DNA of 64,000 bases from Clostridium paridis (lineage in GTDB: Bacteria; Bacillota; Clostridia; Clostridiales; Clostridiaceae): positions 169,929 through 233,928 of the forward strand of contig NZ_JAESWA010000027.1 of assembly GCF_016765615.1 (NCBI RefSeq). The letters run 5' to 3'. The position numbers and the translations under genes were made by a program. Positions within the stretch are counted from its first letter, which is position 1; each line of letters begins with the position of its first letter. This document shows, one piece after another, positions 19,570-28,799 of the stretch. Under the pieces are notes generated by a model. The model saw only the letters and a program-made list of their open reading frames with translations, did no database searches and was not told where the DNA came from.

Positions 19570-20283
19570 ATGGCAAATGAAATAAACCAAACTGAAGTAA
19601 TTAAAATGACAAATATAAATAAAACCTATCCAATGGGAAGTAGTGAATTTATAGCATTAGATGATGTTAACCTAACAATAAATAAAGGTGAATATGTGGC
19701 AATAGTAGGACCATCTGGTGCGGGTAAATCAACCTTGATGAATATAATAGGTTGCCTAGATACTGCTACAAAAGGGGATTATTTTCTTGATGGGCTAGAT
19801 ACTAGATGTAGTGATTCTAAGCTTGCAGAGATAAGAAATAAAAAAATCGGGTTTATATTTCAAAACTATAATTTGTTACCAAAGTTAAGTGTTTTAGAGA
19901 ATGTTGAATTACCACTTGTATACTTAGGACTCTCAAATAGTAAAATAAAAGAAAAATCTTTAGTGGCGCTGAAAAAGGTTGGATTAGAATCTCATCTTAA
20001 GCATAAACCAACAGAATTATCAGGAGGACAGAAACAAAGAGTTGCAATCGCAAGGGCTTTAGTTACAGAACCTCAAATAATCTTAGCTGACGAGCCTACT
20101 GGAGCTCTAGACAGTAAAACAGGTAAAGAAGTTCTTCAGATGATAAAGGAACTTAACGCAGAAGGAAATACGATAGTTATGATTACGCATGATATGGAAA
20201 TTGCCCAAGAAGCTCATAGAATTATTACTGTTAAAGATGGTAGAATTACCTCAGATAGCATGAAAGAAGGTGAAGTTAGCTAA
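19570..20283 (+). CDS. ABC transporter ATP-binding protein (MacB/LolD type)
   Basis: 237 residues with all ABC motifs: Walker [11 protein letters not shown]-loop QNYNLLP, signature LSGGQKQR, Walker [13 protein letters not shown] and H-loop MITHD. The close match to the MacB/LolD/FtsE branch and the adjoining adaptor and FtsX-type permease indicate a mechanotransmission-type exporter for antibiotics, peptides or lipids. ATG 19570 is preceded by GGAGGAAG. The stop TAA shares bases with the next ATG (TAATG). Confidence 0.93.
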   Translation: MANEINQTEVIKMTNINKTYPMGSSEFIALDDVNLTINKGEYVAIVGPSGAGKSTLMNIIGCLDTATKGDYFLDGLDTRCSDSKLAEIRNKKIGFIFQNYNLLPKLSVLENVELPLVYLGLSNSKIKEKSLVALKKVGLESHLKHKPTELSGGQKQRVAIARALVTEPQIILADEPTGALDSKTGKEVLQMIKELNAEGNTIVMITHDMEIAQEAHRIITVKDGRITSDSMKEGEVS

Positions 20284-21455
20284 TGAAAGTAACTAAGTTA
20301 TTTAAAATGGCTTTATCTTCTGTTTGGAGCAATAAGATGAGGTCATTCTTAACAATGTTAGGGATAATTATAGGTATATCTTCTGTAATTGTATTAGTAG
20401 GAATTGGACAGGGAACTAATAAGCAGGTTACAGAACAAATAGAAAGTTTGGGTACAAACTTAATTACTGTAAGTATTACTGGAAATAGAACTGCAACCAT
20501 AACAGACCAAGAGTTAGCAGATTTAAAAACAAAGCCTGGAATAAAAGAAATAGCTCCTGCATTAACATCAGGAAGTGTTAATGTAAAGGCAGGAACAAAA
20601 TCAGCAACTACTAGCTTAGAAGCATCTACTCCTTCCTATGAGGAAATTAGAAAAATAAGCGTAAGTGCGGGTAGATTTATAAATGATATTGATTTAGAAC
20701 AAAGATATAAGGTGTTAGTTATTGGTAGTGAAACAGCAGATAATATATTTGGTACAACAGACGTAGTGGGGAAGACAATGTATGTAAATGGAATAGAGTT
20801 TAATATTGTAGGGGTACTTACACCACAGGGAAGTACTTCAGCAGGCTCTAGTGACGACAGAATAATACTTCCATTATCTACTGCAGAAAGATTACTTCAA
20901 ACTACTAAAATAAGAAGTTTTTATGTAGAGGCCAAAGATAAAGATAGTGTTAGTGAAGCTATGTCTTATTTACAATTATTTTTAAATAAGAAGTATAATA
21001 ATGACACTAAGAGTTATAGAGTATTCGACCAGACATCATTACTTCAAACAGCTAGTACTACAACTGCAAGCTTAACTGCTATGCTAGGAGGAATTGCAGC
21101 TATATCCCTTTTAGTAGGAGGTATAGGAATTATGAACATAATGCTTGTTTCGGTTATAGAAAGAACTAGAGAAATAGGAATAAGGAAAGCCATAGGAGCT
21201 AAAAGAAGTAGTATTTTACTGCAATTTTTAATTGAATCTGCAAGTATTAGTAGTCTTGGAGGAATAATTGGTGTATTACTTGGCTACTTAGGCGGATATG
21301 GAGCACAAAATTTATTTAAAATGAATGTTTATATTTCAGGAAATGTAGTAATTGGAGCATTCGTATTCTCTGTTTTAGTTGGAATAGTATTTGGAATGTA
21401 TCCAGCTAATAAAGCGTCTAAGTTAAATCCAATTGATGCCTTAAGGTTTGAATAA
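20283..21455 (+). CDS. MacB-like ABC transporter permease (FtsX domain)
   Basis: 390 residues. TM1 at ~19-42 is followed by a large extracytoplasmic MacB periplasmic-core-like domain (~45-265), then three helices making up the FtsX domain, with the signature GGIGIMNIMLVSVIERTREIGIRKAIGAKR. The topology matches MacB. With the two preceding genes it forms a tripartite exporter lacking an outer-membrane component, as expected in a Gram-positive. Substrate unknown. Confidence 0.93.
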   Translation: MKVTKLFKMALSSVWSNKMRSFLTMLGIIIGISSVIVLVGIGQGTNKQVTEQIESLGTNLITVSITGNRTATITDQELADLKTKPGIKEIAPALTSGSVNVKAGTKSATTSLEASTPSYEEIRKISVSAGRFINDIDLEQRYKVLVIGSETADNIFGTTDVVGKTMYVNGIEFNIVGVLTPQGSTSAGSSDDRIILPLSTAERLLQTTKIRSFYVEAKDKDSVSEAMSYLQLFLNKKYNNDTKSYRVFDQTSLLQTASTTTASLTAMLGGIAAISLLVGGIGIMNIMLVSVIERTREIGIRKAIGAKRSSILLQFLIESASISSLGGIIGVLLGYLGGYGAQNLFKMNVYISGNVVIGAFVFSVLVGIVFGMYPANKASKLNPIDALRFE

Positions 21456-21473
21456 AAATATAGATATTTGTTT

Positions 21474-21505
21474 AAAAAGGAATAGCGATTGCTATTCCTT
21501 TTTTA
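21474..21505 (+). terminator. Intrinsic terminator after MacB-like permease
   Basis: AAAAAGGAATAGC-GATT-GCTATTCCTTTTTT, a 13-bp perfect stem with T-run. Confidence 0.92.
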
Positions 21506-21510
21506 TATGC

Positions 21511-21556
21511 AAAACTGCAAAAAACTGCACAAAACCATTTACAAAACTGCACAAAA
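21511..21556. promoter_or_regulatory. Three direct repeats, candidate DeoR-type operator
   Basis: AAAACTGCA at 21511 and AAAACTGCACAAAA at 21521 and 21543 lie just upstream of the DeoR gene. The offsets are 10 and 22 bp, close to one and two helical turns, which suits cooperative binding on one DNA face. Confidence 0.6.
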
Positions 21557-21612
21557 ATGCTAATATCATAATGGAACTGTTGTAAAATGATTTTGGAAAG
21601 GGATTAAGAATT

Positions 21613-22383
21613 ATGTTTGCAGAGGAACGTAGAGAACAAATACTCTTGAAAATTAAAAAAACAGGAAGGGTTCTTGCAAAAGATTTATCAGAGGAACTTG
21701 AAGTATCTATTGATACAATAAGAAGAGATCTTACCTATATGGAGGAAAAAGGACTTCTTAAGAGGACTCATGGGGGTGCTGTAACTTTATCAAAGGTTAG
21801 AAGGCTACCAATGGATGATAAGATTAGATATAGTGATGGAACAGAGCATCAAAATGCTGTAGCAAAAATAGCAGCCAGTTATATTGAGGAAGAGGATACA
21901 GTCTTTATTGGAAATGCAAGTATTCATTTTATTATGCTTAAATATCTTCCTAGAGATAAGACATTTACTGTAATCACTAATTCACTTAGAGTGGCAGAAC
22001 GTCTTAAGGATTTTAATAATATAGAATCATATATAGTATGTGGAAAGATAAAAAGTGAAGAAGGAATAGTAGATGCATTAGCCACTGAATTTGTAAGAAA
22101 CTTAAGGATAGATAAAGCTTTTTTAACTGGAGGAGGTATTTCTGCAAAACATGGATTAAGCAGCTCGACTCCAGAAGGTGCAATCTTTCATAAAGCTGTA
22201 GCGGGAGTGTCTAGAAGGAAGATATGTCTAGCTAATTTTGATAAAGTAGGTACTGAATTCTTTTCAAAAACTCTTGATATAAATGACTTAGACATAATAA
22301 TTACTGACTGGGAAGCGCCAGATGAAGAAATAGAGAAATTAAAGCAACAAGAAGTTAAGGTTATAATAGCTAAAGAAATATAA
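21613..22383 (+). CDS. DeoR/GlpR-family transcriptional regulator
   Basis: 256 residues. The N-terminal winged helix shows RREQILLKIKKTGRV and VSIDTIRRDLTYMEEKGLLKRTHGGAV, the DeoR signature. The C-terminal sugar-phosphate sensor domain (DeoRC) contains EDTVFIGNAS and FLTGGGIS. It is the first gene of a probable operon with two DegT-type aminotransferases (26-base gap), and is likely an autoregulator sensing a phosphorylated sugar or polyol. Direct repeats upstream fit an operator. The effector is not identifiable. Confidence 0.9.
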   Translation: MFAEERREQILLKIKKTGRVLAKDLSEELEVSIDTIRRDLTYMEEKGLLKRTHGGAVTLSKVRRLPMDDKIRYSDGTEHQNAVAKIAASYIEEEDTVFIGNASIHFIMLKYLPRDKTFTVITNSLRVAERLKDFNNIESYIVCGKIKSEEGIVDALATEFVRNLRIDKAFLTGGGISAKHGLSSSTPEGAIFHKAVAGVSRRKICLANFDKVGTEFFSKTLDINDLDIIITDWEAPDEEIEKLKQQEVKVIIAKEI

Positions 22384-22409
22384 TTATTGAAAAATGAAAG
22401 GAGAAAAAG

Positions 22410-23534
22410 ATGAAAGTAGATTTTTATACATCTAAAAGAGAGTATGACCAAAAAAAAGAGGAGTTTGATAAGGCAATACAAAAGATTATTGAAAAGGGAA
22501 ACTTTATACTTGGAGAAGAAGTAAGAGAATTTGAAAAGGCAATCGAGGAGTATACAGGAGCTAAGCATGCTATCGGAGTTGCATCAGGTACAGATGCATT
22601 GGTTATTGCAGCTGACATTTTAGGATTTAAAGATGGAAAAGAAATCATTACATCACCATTTACGTTTTTAGCATCTGCGTCATGTATAACAAAGCACGGA
22701 GGAAAGCCAGTTTTTGTTGATATAGATGAAGAGACCTTTGGTATAGATGTAAATAAAATTGAAGAAAAGATTAATGAAAATACAGTAGGTATATTACCAA
22801 TACATCTTTTTGATCAAATGCCTGACATGGATAAAATAATGGATGTAGCAGAGAAGCATAATCTTAAAGTTCTAGAAGATGCTGCGGAAGCATTTGGTAT
22901 GAGATGGAAAGGAAATGGAGAAGAATATAAGCACTCAGGAGCTATAGGAGACTTTGGAGTATTTTCCTTCTTCCCAACAAAAACCCTTGGCGGTTATGGA
23001 GATGGAGGAATGATTATAACAAATAATGATGAGCTTGCTAACCTTGCTAAGTGTTATAGGGTACATGGAGCTTCAAAAAAATATCATTATGATTTTATAG
23101 GTTATAATTCAAGATTAGACACCCTTCAGGCCTCTATACTATCAGTTAAATTAAAATATATAGATGATGCAATAAAAAGAAGAAAAGAAATTGCAGAGCT
23201 TTATATGGAAAAACTAAAAGATTGTAAGAATGTTAGACTTCCAATTGCAAAGGGAGATCAAAAGCAAGTATATTATGTATTTAATATATTAGCTGAAGAT
23301 AGAGATGGCCTTGCAGAATATTTAAAGAAAAATGAAATTGGATATAGTATCTACTACCCAATACCACTACATCTTCAAGAATCCTTTAAATATTTAGGAT
23401 ACAAAAAAGGAGATTTCCCTGTGGCAGAAAGAATTTGTGGTGAAATATTAGCGTTACCAATATATCCTGAAATAACAAATGAAGAAATTGAATATGTTTG
23501 TGATACTATTATAAATTTCTACAAGAATAAATAA
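22410..23534 (+). CDS. DegT/DnrJ/EryC1/StrS-family PLP aminotransferase (first copy)
   Basis: 374-residue fold-type I aminotransferase of the sugar aminotransferase family. GVASGTDALVIAADILG and EVITSPFTFLASASCI are substrate/PLP-loop motifs, EDAAEAFG carries the PLP-interacting Asp, and FFPTKTLGGYGDGG holds the Schiff-base Lys. These enzymes normally aminate nucleotide-linked keto-sugars. It sits between a DeoR regulator and a second member of the same family, but no sugar dehydratase or nucleotidyltransferase is nearby, so the real substrate is open. Confidence 0.9.
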   Translation: MKVDFYTSKREYDQKKEEFDKAIQKIIEKGNFILGEEVREFEKAIEEYTGAKHAIGVASGTDALVIAADILGFKDGKEIITSPFTFLASASCITKHGGKPVFVDIDEETFGIDVNKIEEKINENTVGILPIHLFDQMPDMDKIMDVAEKHNLKVLEDAAEAFGMRWKGNGEEYKHSGAIGDFGVFSFFPTKTLGGYGDGGMIITNNDELANLAKCYRVHGASKKYHYDFIGYNSRLDTLQASILSVKLKYIDDAIKRRKEIAELYMEKLKDCKNVRLPIAKGDQKQVYYVFNILAEDRDGLAEYLKKNEIGYSIYYPIPLHLQESFKYLGYKKGDFPVAERICGEILALPIYPEITNEEIEYVCDTIINFYKNK

Positions 23535-23555
23535 TTGTGAAAGAAGGATAAGAAT

Positions 23556-24737
23556 ATGATAAATAAGAAAATACCTTTTTCCCCTCCAGATATAACAGAT
23601 TTAGAAATTCAAGCTGTTGTAGAAGTATTAAAGAGTGGATGGATTACATCAGGACCTAAGGTGCAGAAATTTGAGCAGGAAGTAGCAAATTATTCTGATG
23701 CAAATTATTCTGTTGCATTAAATAGTGCAACAGCAGGTTTAGAATTAATTCTAAAGGTTTTAAATCTAGGTGCAGGAGATGAAGTAATAACAACTCCATA
23801 TACTTATGCAGCAACTTCCAATGTTTTAATTCATAGAGGAATAAAACCTGTATTTGTAGATGTTAAAAAGGATAGTTTCTTAATAGATATAGACAAAATA
23901 TATGATGCAATAACTCCAAATACAAAAGCAATAATGACTGTTGATATTGGAGGAATGCCAGTAGACTATGATTCAGTTAGAGAAGTAATAAAGGCTAAAA
24001 ATCGTGAAGACATAGTACTTATTTCAGATTCAGCTCATTCTTTTGGGGCAAAGTACAAAGGAAAAAGAGTTGGAGGGCAAATGGATTTTCATGTTTTCTC
24101 CTATCATGCTGTAAAAAATCTTACTACAGCTGAGGGTGGATCAATAACCTATAATGACAACAATTTTCATGGAAAACCAGATTTGTTTAGAGAGTTTAAG
24201 TATACCGCACTTCAAGGTCAAACAAAGGATGCTTTATCAAAAATGCAGGCTGGAGCATGGAAATATGATATATTAACAGATGGGTTAAAATGCAATATGA
24301 CTGATATTATGGCTGCAATAGGTTTGGCTCAGCTAAAGAGATATGATGAAATGACAGAAAAGAGAAAAGCTTTATTTAATGTGTATAATAATATATTGAG
24401 TGAAAAGGAATGGGCTATTATACCGGTAGCAAATGATGATATTTCGGAAAGCTGCTATCATATATATACATTAAGAATAAAGGGATTTAAAGAAGAACAA
24501 AGAGATAGAGTAATTCAGGATATGGGAGAGAAAGATATAGCTACAAATGTTCATTTTATACCACTTCCTATGCTTACTTTATATAAAAACTTAGGATATG
24601 ATATTAAGGATTACCCTAACGCATATGCTCAATATGAAAATGAGATAACTTTGCCTTTGTATTCAACTTTATCATTAGAAGATGCTGAATATGTAGTAAA
24701 GGAATTAATAGAATCAATAGAAAAAGAATTTAAATAG
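23556..24737 (+). CDS. DegT/DnrJ/EryC1/StrS-family PLP aminotransferase (second copy)
   Basis: 393 residues, 21 bases after the first aminotransferase. Motifs: VALNSATAGLELILKVL, EVITTPYTYAATSNVL, SDSAHSFGAKYKGK and SYHAVKNLTTAEGG with the Schiff-base Lys. It belongs to the same family but a different branch from its neighbour (ArnB/PseC-like layout), so this is not a recent duplication. Both probably act on related keto-sugar intermediates in one pathway. ATG follows AGAAGGATAAG. Confidence 0.9.
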   Translation: MINKKIPFSPPDITDLEIQAVVEVLKSGWITSGPKVQKFEQEVANYSDANYSVALNSATAGLELILKVLNLGAGDEVITTPYTYAATSNVLIHRGIKPVFVDVKKDSFLIDIDKIYDAITPNTKAIMTVDIGGMPVDYDSVREVIKAKNREDIVLISDSAHSFGAKYKGKRVGGQMDFHVFSYHAVKNLTTAEGGSITYNDNNFHGKPDLFREFKYTALQGQTKDALSKMQAGAWKYDILTDGLKCNMTDIMAAIGLAQLKRYDEMTEKRKALFNVYNNILSEKEWAIIPVANDDISESCYHIYTLRIKGFKEEQRDRVIQDMGEKDIATNVHFIPLPMLTLYKNLGYDIKDYPNAYAQYENEITLPLYSTLSLEDAEYVVKELIESIEKEFK

Positions 24738-24747
24738 ATATAAGTTT

Positions 24748-24784
24748 AAATAAGCTGTTTCAAAATTTGAAACAGCTTATTTTA
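24748..24784. terminator. Bidirectional terminator between aminotransferase operon and exported-protein genes
   Basis: AAATAAGCTGTTTCAAA pairs perfectly with TTTGAAACAGCTTATTT; T-rich on both sides. Confidence 0.88.
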
Positions 24785-25366
24785 TTACATAGTTGTTGAA
24801 TTAGCTGTAGCTGATTGAAGAATGTTTATAAGTGTATCCATATCAGCACTTAATTTTTTTAGTCCATCTGTTCTAGTGTTTTGAATATTTATAACATTAT
24901 CTAGTTGAGTTAAAGCGTCTTGAAAATTCTTATTCTTAACATCAGTTTTTACAGTAGTAAAGGCTGTTTTAGTAGAGTCTTTAGTTGCAGCTAAAGAAGA
25001 AACGTCACTATTTATTGTTTGCAATTGAGCATCAATTTTAGATAAGTCATCAGAAGTTAGTTTTTTGCCACTCTGTTTTATATCCTTTATGAGATTTTTT
25101 GCAGTTGTTCTTTTCCCTTTAATATCGTTTCTAAGAGCTTGATTAGTCGCGTGATTTTGTTTAATAGTATCTTTCTTTTGTGTAGCAGCAGGTTTGTATT
25201 GTTGCCATTCACTTTTAGTCTCAATATTTTGTTGTTGTTTAATTAACCCTGAGCCAAATTGTTTTGTTGCACTAGTACTAGTTTCAGCAGCACTTGCAGA
25301 AATTGCTGGAACTAAGCAAGTAATAGCCACCATTGAAGCAAGAACTTTTAACTTTAAATTTTTCAT
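24785..25366 (-). CDS. Secreted helical protein of unknown function
   Basis: 193 residues with a clear signal peptide (KLKVLASMVAITCLVPAISASA, cut near ASAAE). The mature part is Lys/Thr/Gln/Asp-rich and predicted mostly helical, with heptad-like segments around TAKNLIKDIKQSGKKLTSDDLSKIDAQL and a C-terminal helix with ADMDTLINILQSA. It contains no Cys and no enzyme motif. A lipoprotein gene lies immediately upstream on the same strand (11-base gap), and a two-component system is divergent. Similar small exported clostridial proteins exist, but I cannot name a function. Confidence 0.75.
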   Translation of the reverse strand: MKNLKLKVLASMVAITCLVPAISASAAETSTSATKQFGSGLIKQQQNIETKSEWQQYKPAATQKKDTIKQNHATNQALRNDIKGKRTTAKNLIKDIKQSGKKLTSDDLSKIDAQLQTINSDVSSLAATKDSTKTAFTTVKTDVKNKNFQDALTQLDNVINIQNTRTDGLKKLSADMDTLINILQSATANSTTM

Positions 25367-25377
25367 AATAACATCTC

Positions 25378-25665
25378 CTATTTTAAATTATTTATTAATG
25401 TATCAGTTTCATTTACATCAGTGCTATCATCTAGACTGTCTAAGGCATTATTTAAGTTATCTAAGCTGCTATCTACATTATTAATTGATGTATTTGCTGC
25501 TTTTGAGTTATCGGTATTAGAATTTTTAGTACTAGGAACAGATTTGGATGATGCTTCAGAACTATTATTTACTTGTTTATTAGAAGCATCTTGTCTCCTT
25601 CCGCAGCCAGCAAGGATAGTAAAAGTAAAAAATATAGAAACAACTATAGTAATAAATTTTTTCAA
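25378..25665 (-). CDS. Small lipoprotein of unknown function
   Basis: 95 residues. An N-terminal hydrophobic stretch ends in the lipobox LAGC, so it should be lipidated at Cys20 and anchored outside the membrane. The remainder is Ser/Asn/Asp-rich with a C-terminal repeat-like pattern (SSLDNLNNALDSLDDS). ATG follows AGGAGGT. Likely co-transcribed with the downstream secreted protein. Divergent from a response regulator, which may control it. Function not known. Confidence 0.75.
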   Translation of the reverse strand: MKKFITIVVSIFFTFTILAGCGRRQDASNKQVNNSSEASSKSVPSTKNSNTDNSKAANTSINNVDSSLDNLNNALDSLDDSTDVNETDTLINNLK

Positions 25666-25821
25666 GGTGTAACCTCCTATTTAAACATAAATATTGATTA
25701 AAAGTTATTTAATTTATTGCTTACAAATATAGTTTACCAAGTAACCTTAGGCTGAATCTCCGAAAAATTGTGGCAAAATTAAGGCAGAATTAGCGTGGAT
25801 ATGTGAATAAAAAAGTTGGTA

Positions 25822-25830
25822 TGCTATAAT
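25822..25830 (+). promoter_or_regulatory. Extended -10 promoter of second two-component operon
   Basis: TGCTATAAT (TGn plus TATAAT) lies 27 bases before the ATG at 25858. The -35 region is weak, as is common with extended -10 promoters. Confidence 0.65.
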
Positions 25831-25857
25831 CAAACTAAAATATAAGGTGGTAAATTT

Positions 25858-26550
25858 ATGGATAATAGACTAATATATATCGCTGATGATGAAGTTAAGA
25901 TACAAGAGATAATAAGAATGTTTTTAAAAAAAGAAGGTTATGATGTTGAGACCTTCTCTGATGGAAAAAGTCTTTTAGATCAATTTAAACAAAATCAAGC
26001 AGATATGCTTATAATTGATGTAATGATGCCTGGTATTGATGGCCTTGCTCTATGCTCTGAAATAAGAAAAGAGAGTACAGTCCCTATAATTATTATTTCT
26101 GCAAAGGATAGTGAATCAGATAAAATAGCAGGACTAATGCTTGGAAGTGATGATTATATGACTAAACCATTTAGTCCAGTAGAATTAGTATTAAGAGTTA
26201 AGAGTATTTTTAGGAGAATGGAACTGGAGAGAACTAATAAAGAAAGCAAGTCAATAATAAATATTTCTGATGTTGAGATATTTACAGAGGGTAGATATGC
26301 TCTTTGTAAGGGTCAAGATTTAAAACTAACCTCAATGGAATTTAATTTACTATTATATTTATCTAAAAATATAAATAAGGGCGTAAGCAGAGAAGAATTA
26401 CTAAATAAGATATGGGGCTTTGATAGTGAAGTAGATACAAGGGCGACAGATGATATGATAAAAAGAATAAGAAAAAAACTATTAAATGTAGGATCAGACT
26501 TAAAGATAGATACACTTTGGGGATTTGGTTTTATAATAGCTAATAAGTAA
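25858..26550 (+). CDS. OmpR/PhoB-family response regulator
   Basis: 230 residues. Receiver with IADDEVKIQ, phospho-acceptor Asp in IIDVMMPGIDG and Lys in TKPFSPVEL. Winged-helix output with LTSMEFNLLLYLS and ATDDMIKRIRKKL. The order, length and neighbours parallel the system at 1.2-3.3 kb, though the sequences are clearly different. It precedes its kinase by 15 bases. The divergent lipoprotein genes are candidate targets. Confidence 0.93.
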   Translation: MDNRLIYIADDEVKIQEIIRMFLKKEGYDVETFSDGKSLLDQFKQNQADMLIIDVMMPGIDGLALCSEIRKESTVPIIIISAKDSESDKIAGLMLGSDDYMTKPFSPVELVLRVKSIFRRMELERTNKESKSIINISDVEIFTEGRYALCKGQDLKLTSMEFNLLLYLSKNINKGVSREELLNKIWGFDSEVDTRATDDMIKRIRKKLLNVGSDLKIDTLWGFGFIIANK

Positions 26551-26565
26551 CAAGAAGGAAATGAT

Positions 26566-28008
26566 ATGAAGAGAAAATATAAAACATCAATACAGAAAAG
26601 AATATTTTTATCCCATATTATTATTGTAGGGGTTGCACTTTTACTCACAATGATAATTTTTGATGTCTGCCTTAGTTTATACGTAAGGAGAGAAATTAAA
26701 TCACAAATTATTACATCAGGACAAATGCTTGCTAAGACGATAGAAGAAGAAAATAAAAGCGGAATAGATGTAACTGAAAAATATAAAAATTCTAATGAAT
26801 TTAATAAGAGTTTAATTCAAATGAATAAAACAATAAAACAATCCCAAGCACTTTTAGATATAAACTATGTGTTATTAGGAAAAAATGAAGATATTATATA
26901 TCCGCCAAATGAAAATAAACAAGAATATAATTTTATAGAAAAAAATTTAATGAAAGTTGTAAATAGAAGAATTACATTATCCGGTCTTAATAATAACACT
27001 ACAATTAATTTCAAAATATCAGGAAATAGATATATTTTAGGAGCATTTAACTTAAACTTGAAGGGAAATAAAGGTGGATATCTTATTGTATATTCAGATT
27101 TAGCTAAAAGTAGAAGTCTTACTATGGTTGTTAATATTATGTTGTTTTTAATATTACTTGCTGCGGCAGTAATTGCATCAGTTATTTCTAGTAATGTTTC
27201 AGAAAAGATATCAAAACCAATATATGAATTAGTGAATTATGCAAAAAAAATTGGAGATAGAGAATATAATGTTAAATTTAAAAAGCAAAATGATGATGAG
27301 ATTGGTAAGCTAGTAGATAGTATGGAGCTTATGACAAAAAAATTAGCAGCTTACGATGACACCATGAAAACTTTTATGCAAAACGCATCACATGAGCTTA
27401 GAACTCCGCTTATGTCAATACAAGGGTACGCTGAGGGAATAAAATATGGTGTAGTAGATGAGCAAGATAAGGCGATTGAAATAATTATAGATGAAAGCAA
27501 AAGATTATCAGAATTAGTTGAAAATTTACTATACCTATCAAAAATTGATGCTATGCAGGAGGAATTCAAGTTTGAAGCAGTAAATATTGAAGAAATAATT
27601 AGAACTTGTATAGATAGAATAAATGGGATTGCAGTTAAAGAGGGTAAAACAATTAGTCTTTCTTCAAATTTGGGCAATGTAATGATTATGGCAGATGAGG
27701 ATAAACTTACACGAGCAATGTTAAACATATTTGGCAATTGTCTTAGGTATGCTAAGAAGAATATATATGTTCAATTGAACAAGAATGAGTCGAATATTGA
27801 GATTTTAGTTAAAGATGATGGTCCTGGATTTGACAGTAAGGACATAGATAATATATTTGACAGATTCTATAAAGGTAAAGGTGGAAACTATGGATTAGGG
27901 TTAGCAATAACTAAAAGTATCATTTTAAGACATGGGGGAACTATAGTTGCTAAGAATAATGTTAATGAAGGAGCTTGCTACATTATTAATTTAAAAGATA
28001 ACTTATAA
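26566..28008 (+). CDS. Sensor histidine kinase
   Basis: 480 residues. TM1 ~16-38, an extracytoplasmic sensor ~39-183, TM2 ~184-206, HAMP, then NASHELRTPLMSIQGYAEG with the phospho-accepting His, N-box NIFGNCLRYAKKN, and ATP-lid motifs DDGPGF and GNYGLGLAITKSI. BaeS-like overall. Cognate to the preceding regulator. Stimulus unknown. Confidence 0.93.
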   Translation: MKRKYKTSIQKRIFLSHIIIVGVALLLTMIIFDVCLSLYVRREIKSQIITSGQMLAKTIEEENKSGIDVTEKYKNSNEFNKSLIQMNKTIKQSQALLDINYVLLGKNEDIIYPPNENKQEYNFIEKNLMKVVNRRITLSGLNNNTTINFKISGNRYILGAFNLNLKGNKGGYLIVYSDLAKSRSLTMVVNIMLFLILLAAAVIASVISSNVSEKISKPIYELVNYAKKIGDREYNVKFKKQNDDEIGKLVDSMELMTKKLAAYDDTMKTFMQNASHELRTPLMSIQGYAEGIKYGVVDEQDKAIEIIIDESKRLSELVENLLYLSKIDAMQEEFKFEAVNIEEIIRTCIDRINGIAVKEGKTISLSSNLGNVMIMADEDKLTRAMLNIFGNCLRYAKKNIYVQLNKNESNIEILVKDDGPGFDSKDIDNIFDRFYKGKGGNYGLGLAITKSIILRHGGTIVAKNNVNEGACYIINLKDNL

Positions 28009-28070
28009 ATTTCAATAACTTTATTTTGTGGTAAAATTATTATGTAAAATAAAATAATTGGAGATACAAT

Positions 28071-28760
28071 ATGAGGAAAATTACTATAGATGAGTTAAAA
28101 GCACAAGAAGTTTTTAAAACTCTAAAAAAAGAAACATTAGATGCTTTAGTAAAGAATATAGTTGTAACAAGCGTTGAAAAGAATTCCCATGTTTTTAGAG
28201 ATAAAGAAAAAGTTGATACAGTATACATAGTTTTAAGTGGAAAGTTTTCTTTATATAAGCTTGGAGAAAACTCTAATAAGAAAATAATATATATATTAGG
28301 TACTGGGAAAATATTAAATGATGTTATTCTAGATAATCTTGCAGCATCTATTAATTGTGAGGCTTTTGAAGCAGGAGAGCTTATAGCTATAAAAAAATCA
28401 GAACTACTTGATATTATGAGTAGAGATTTTGAATTAACTAAAATAATAGTTAATTCTTTGACAATAAAAGTCAGAAGATTATATAGGCAATTAAAGAATA
28501 CAACACCTCTAAAAATTGAAAAAAGAGTGGCTGCAAAGCTATGGAAACTATGTAAGGACTACGGAGTAGATTATGATGAAGGGTCTCTTATAGATATGAG
28601 GATAACTGTAACATATCTAGCAGATATGTTCGGAAGTCAGAGAGAAACTATATCGAGAGCTTTAAAACAACTAGAAGAATTGAGTTTAATAGAAATGAGA
28701 GATAAGAAGATATTCATTATTAATAAAGAAAAGCTTTTGAAATATTTTAAAGGACTGTGA
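28071..28760 (+). CDS. Crp/Fnr-family transcriptional regulator
   Basis: 229 residues. An N-terminal cyclic-nucleotide-binding-like beta roll, a long dimer helix (~125-150), and a C-terminal winged helix with YLADMFGSQRETISRALKQLEE. The recognition helix has the R-E-T-x-x-R pattern of Crp, which reads TGTGA half-sites. Only two Cys occur and none forms an Fnr iron-sulfur motif, so it is Crp-like rather than an oxygen sensor. It precedes fnt-asrABC, and a perfect TGTGA-N6-TCACA palindrome overlaps its own stop codon, suggesting it activates the sulfite operon. The effector is unknown. Confidence 0.9.
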   Translation: MRKITIDELKAQEVFKTLKKETLDALVKNIVVTSVEKNSHVFRDKEKVDTVYIVLSGKFSLYKLGENSNKKIIYILGTGKILNDVILDNLAASINCEAFEAGELIAIKKSELLDIMSRDFELTKIIVNSLTIKVRRLYRQLKNTTPLKIEKRVAAKLWKLCKDYGVDYDEGSLIDMRITVTYLADMFGSQRETISRALKQLEELSLIEMRDKKIFIINKEKLLKYFKGL

Positions 28761-28785
28761 TTATTATCACAGTCCTTTGTTTTAG
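28749..28785 (+). terminator. Hairpin at the end of the Crp-like gene, possible terminator
   Basis: AAAGGACTGTGAT and its complement form a stem containing the stop TGA, then CCTTTGTTTTA. The stem is good but the T-run is interrupted. The same bases form a Crp-type palindrome. Confidence 0.6.
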
Positions 28786-28799
28786 GGTTATTTTATAAT
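28756..28799 (+). promoter_or_regulatory. Predicted Crp-type activator site and promoter of fnt-asrABC
   Basis: TGTGATTATTATCACA (28756-28771) matches TGTGA-N6-TCACA exactly. A TATAAT at 28794-28799 predicts transcription start near 28806, putting the palindrome centre (28763.5) at about -42, the class II activator position. No good -35 element is seen, as expected for an activator-dependent promoter. Confidence 0.7.

Noticed and set aside
25194..25672. Plus-strand frames opposite the secreted protein and lipoprotein genes
   Set aside because: The minus-strand frames have signal peptide, lipobox and ribosome sites; the plus-strand ones have none and look like antisense shadows.
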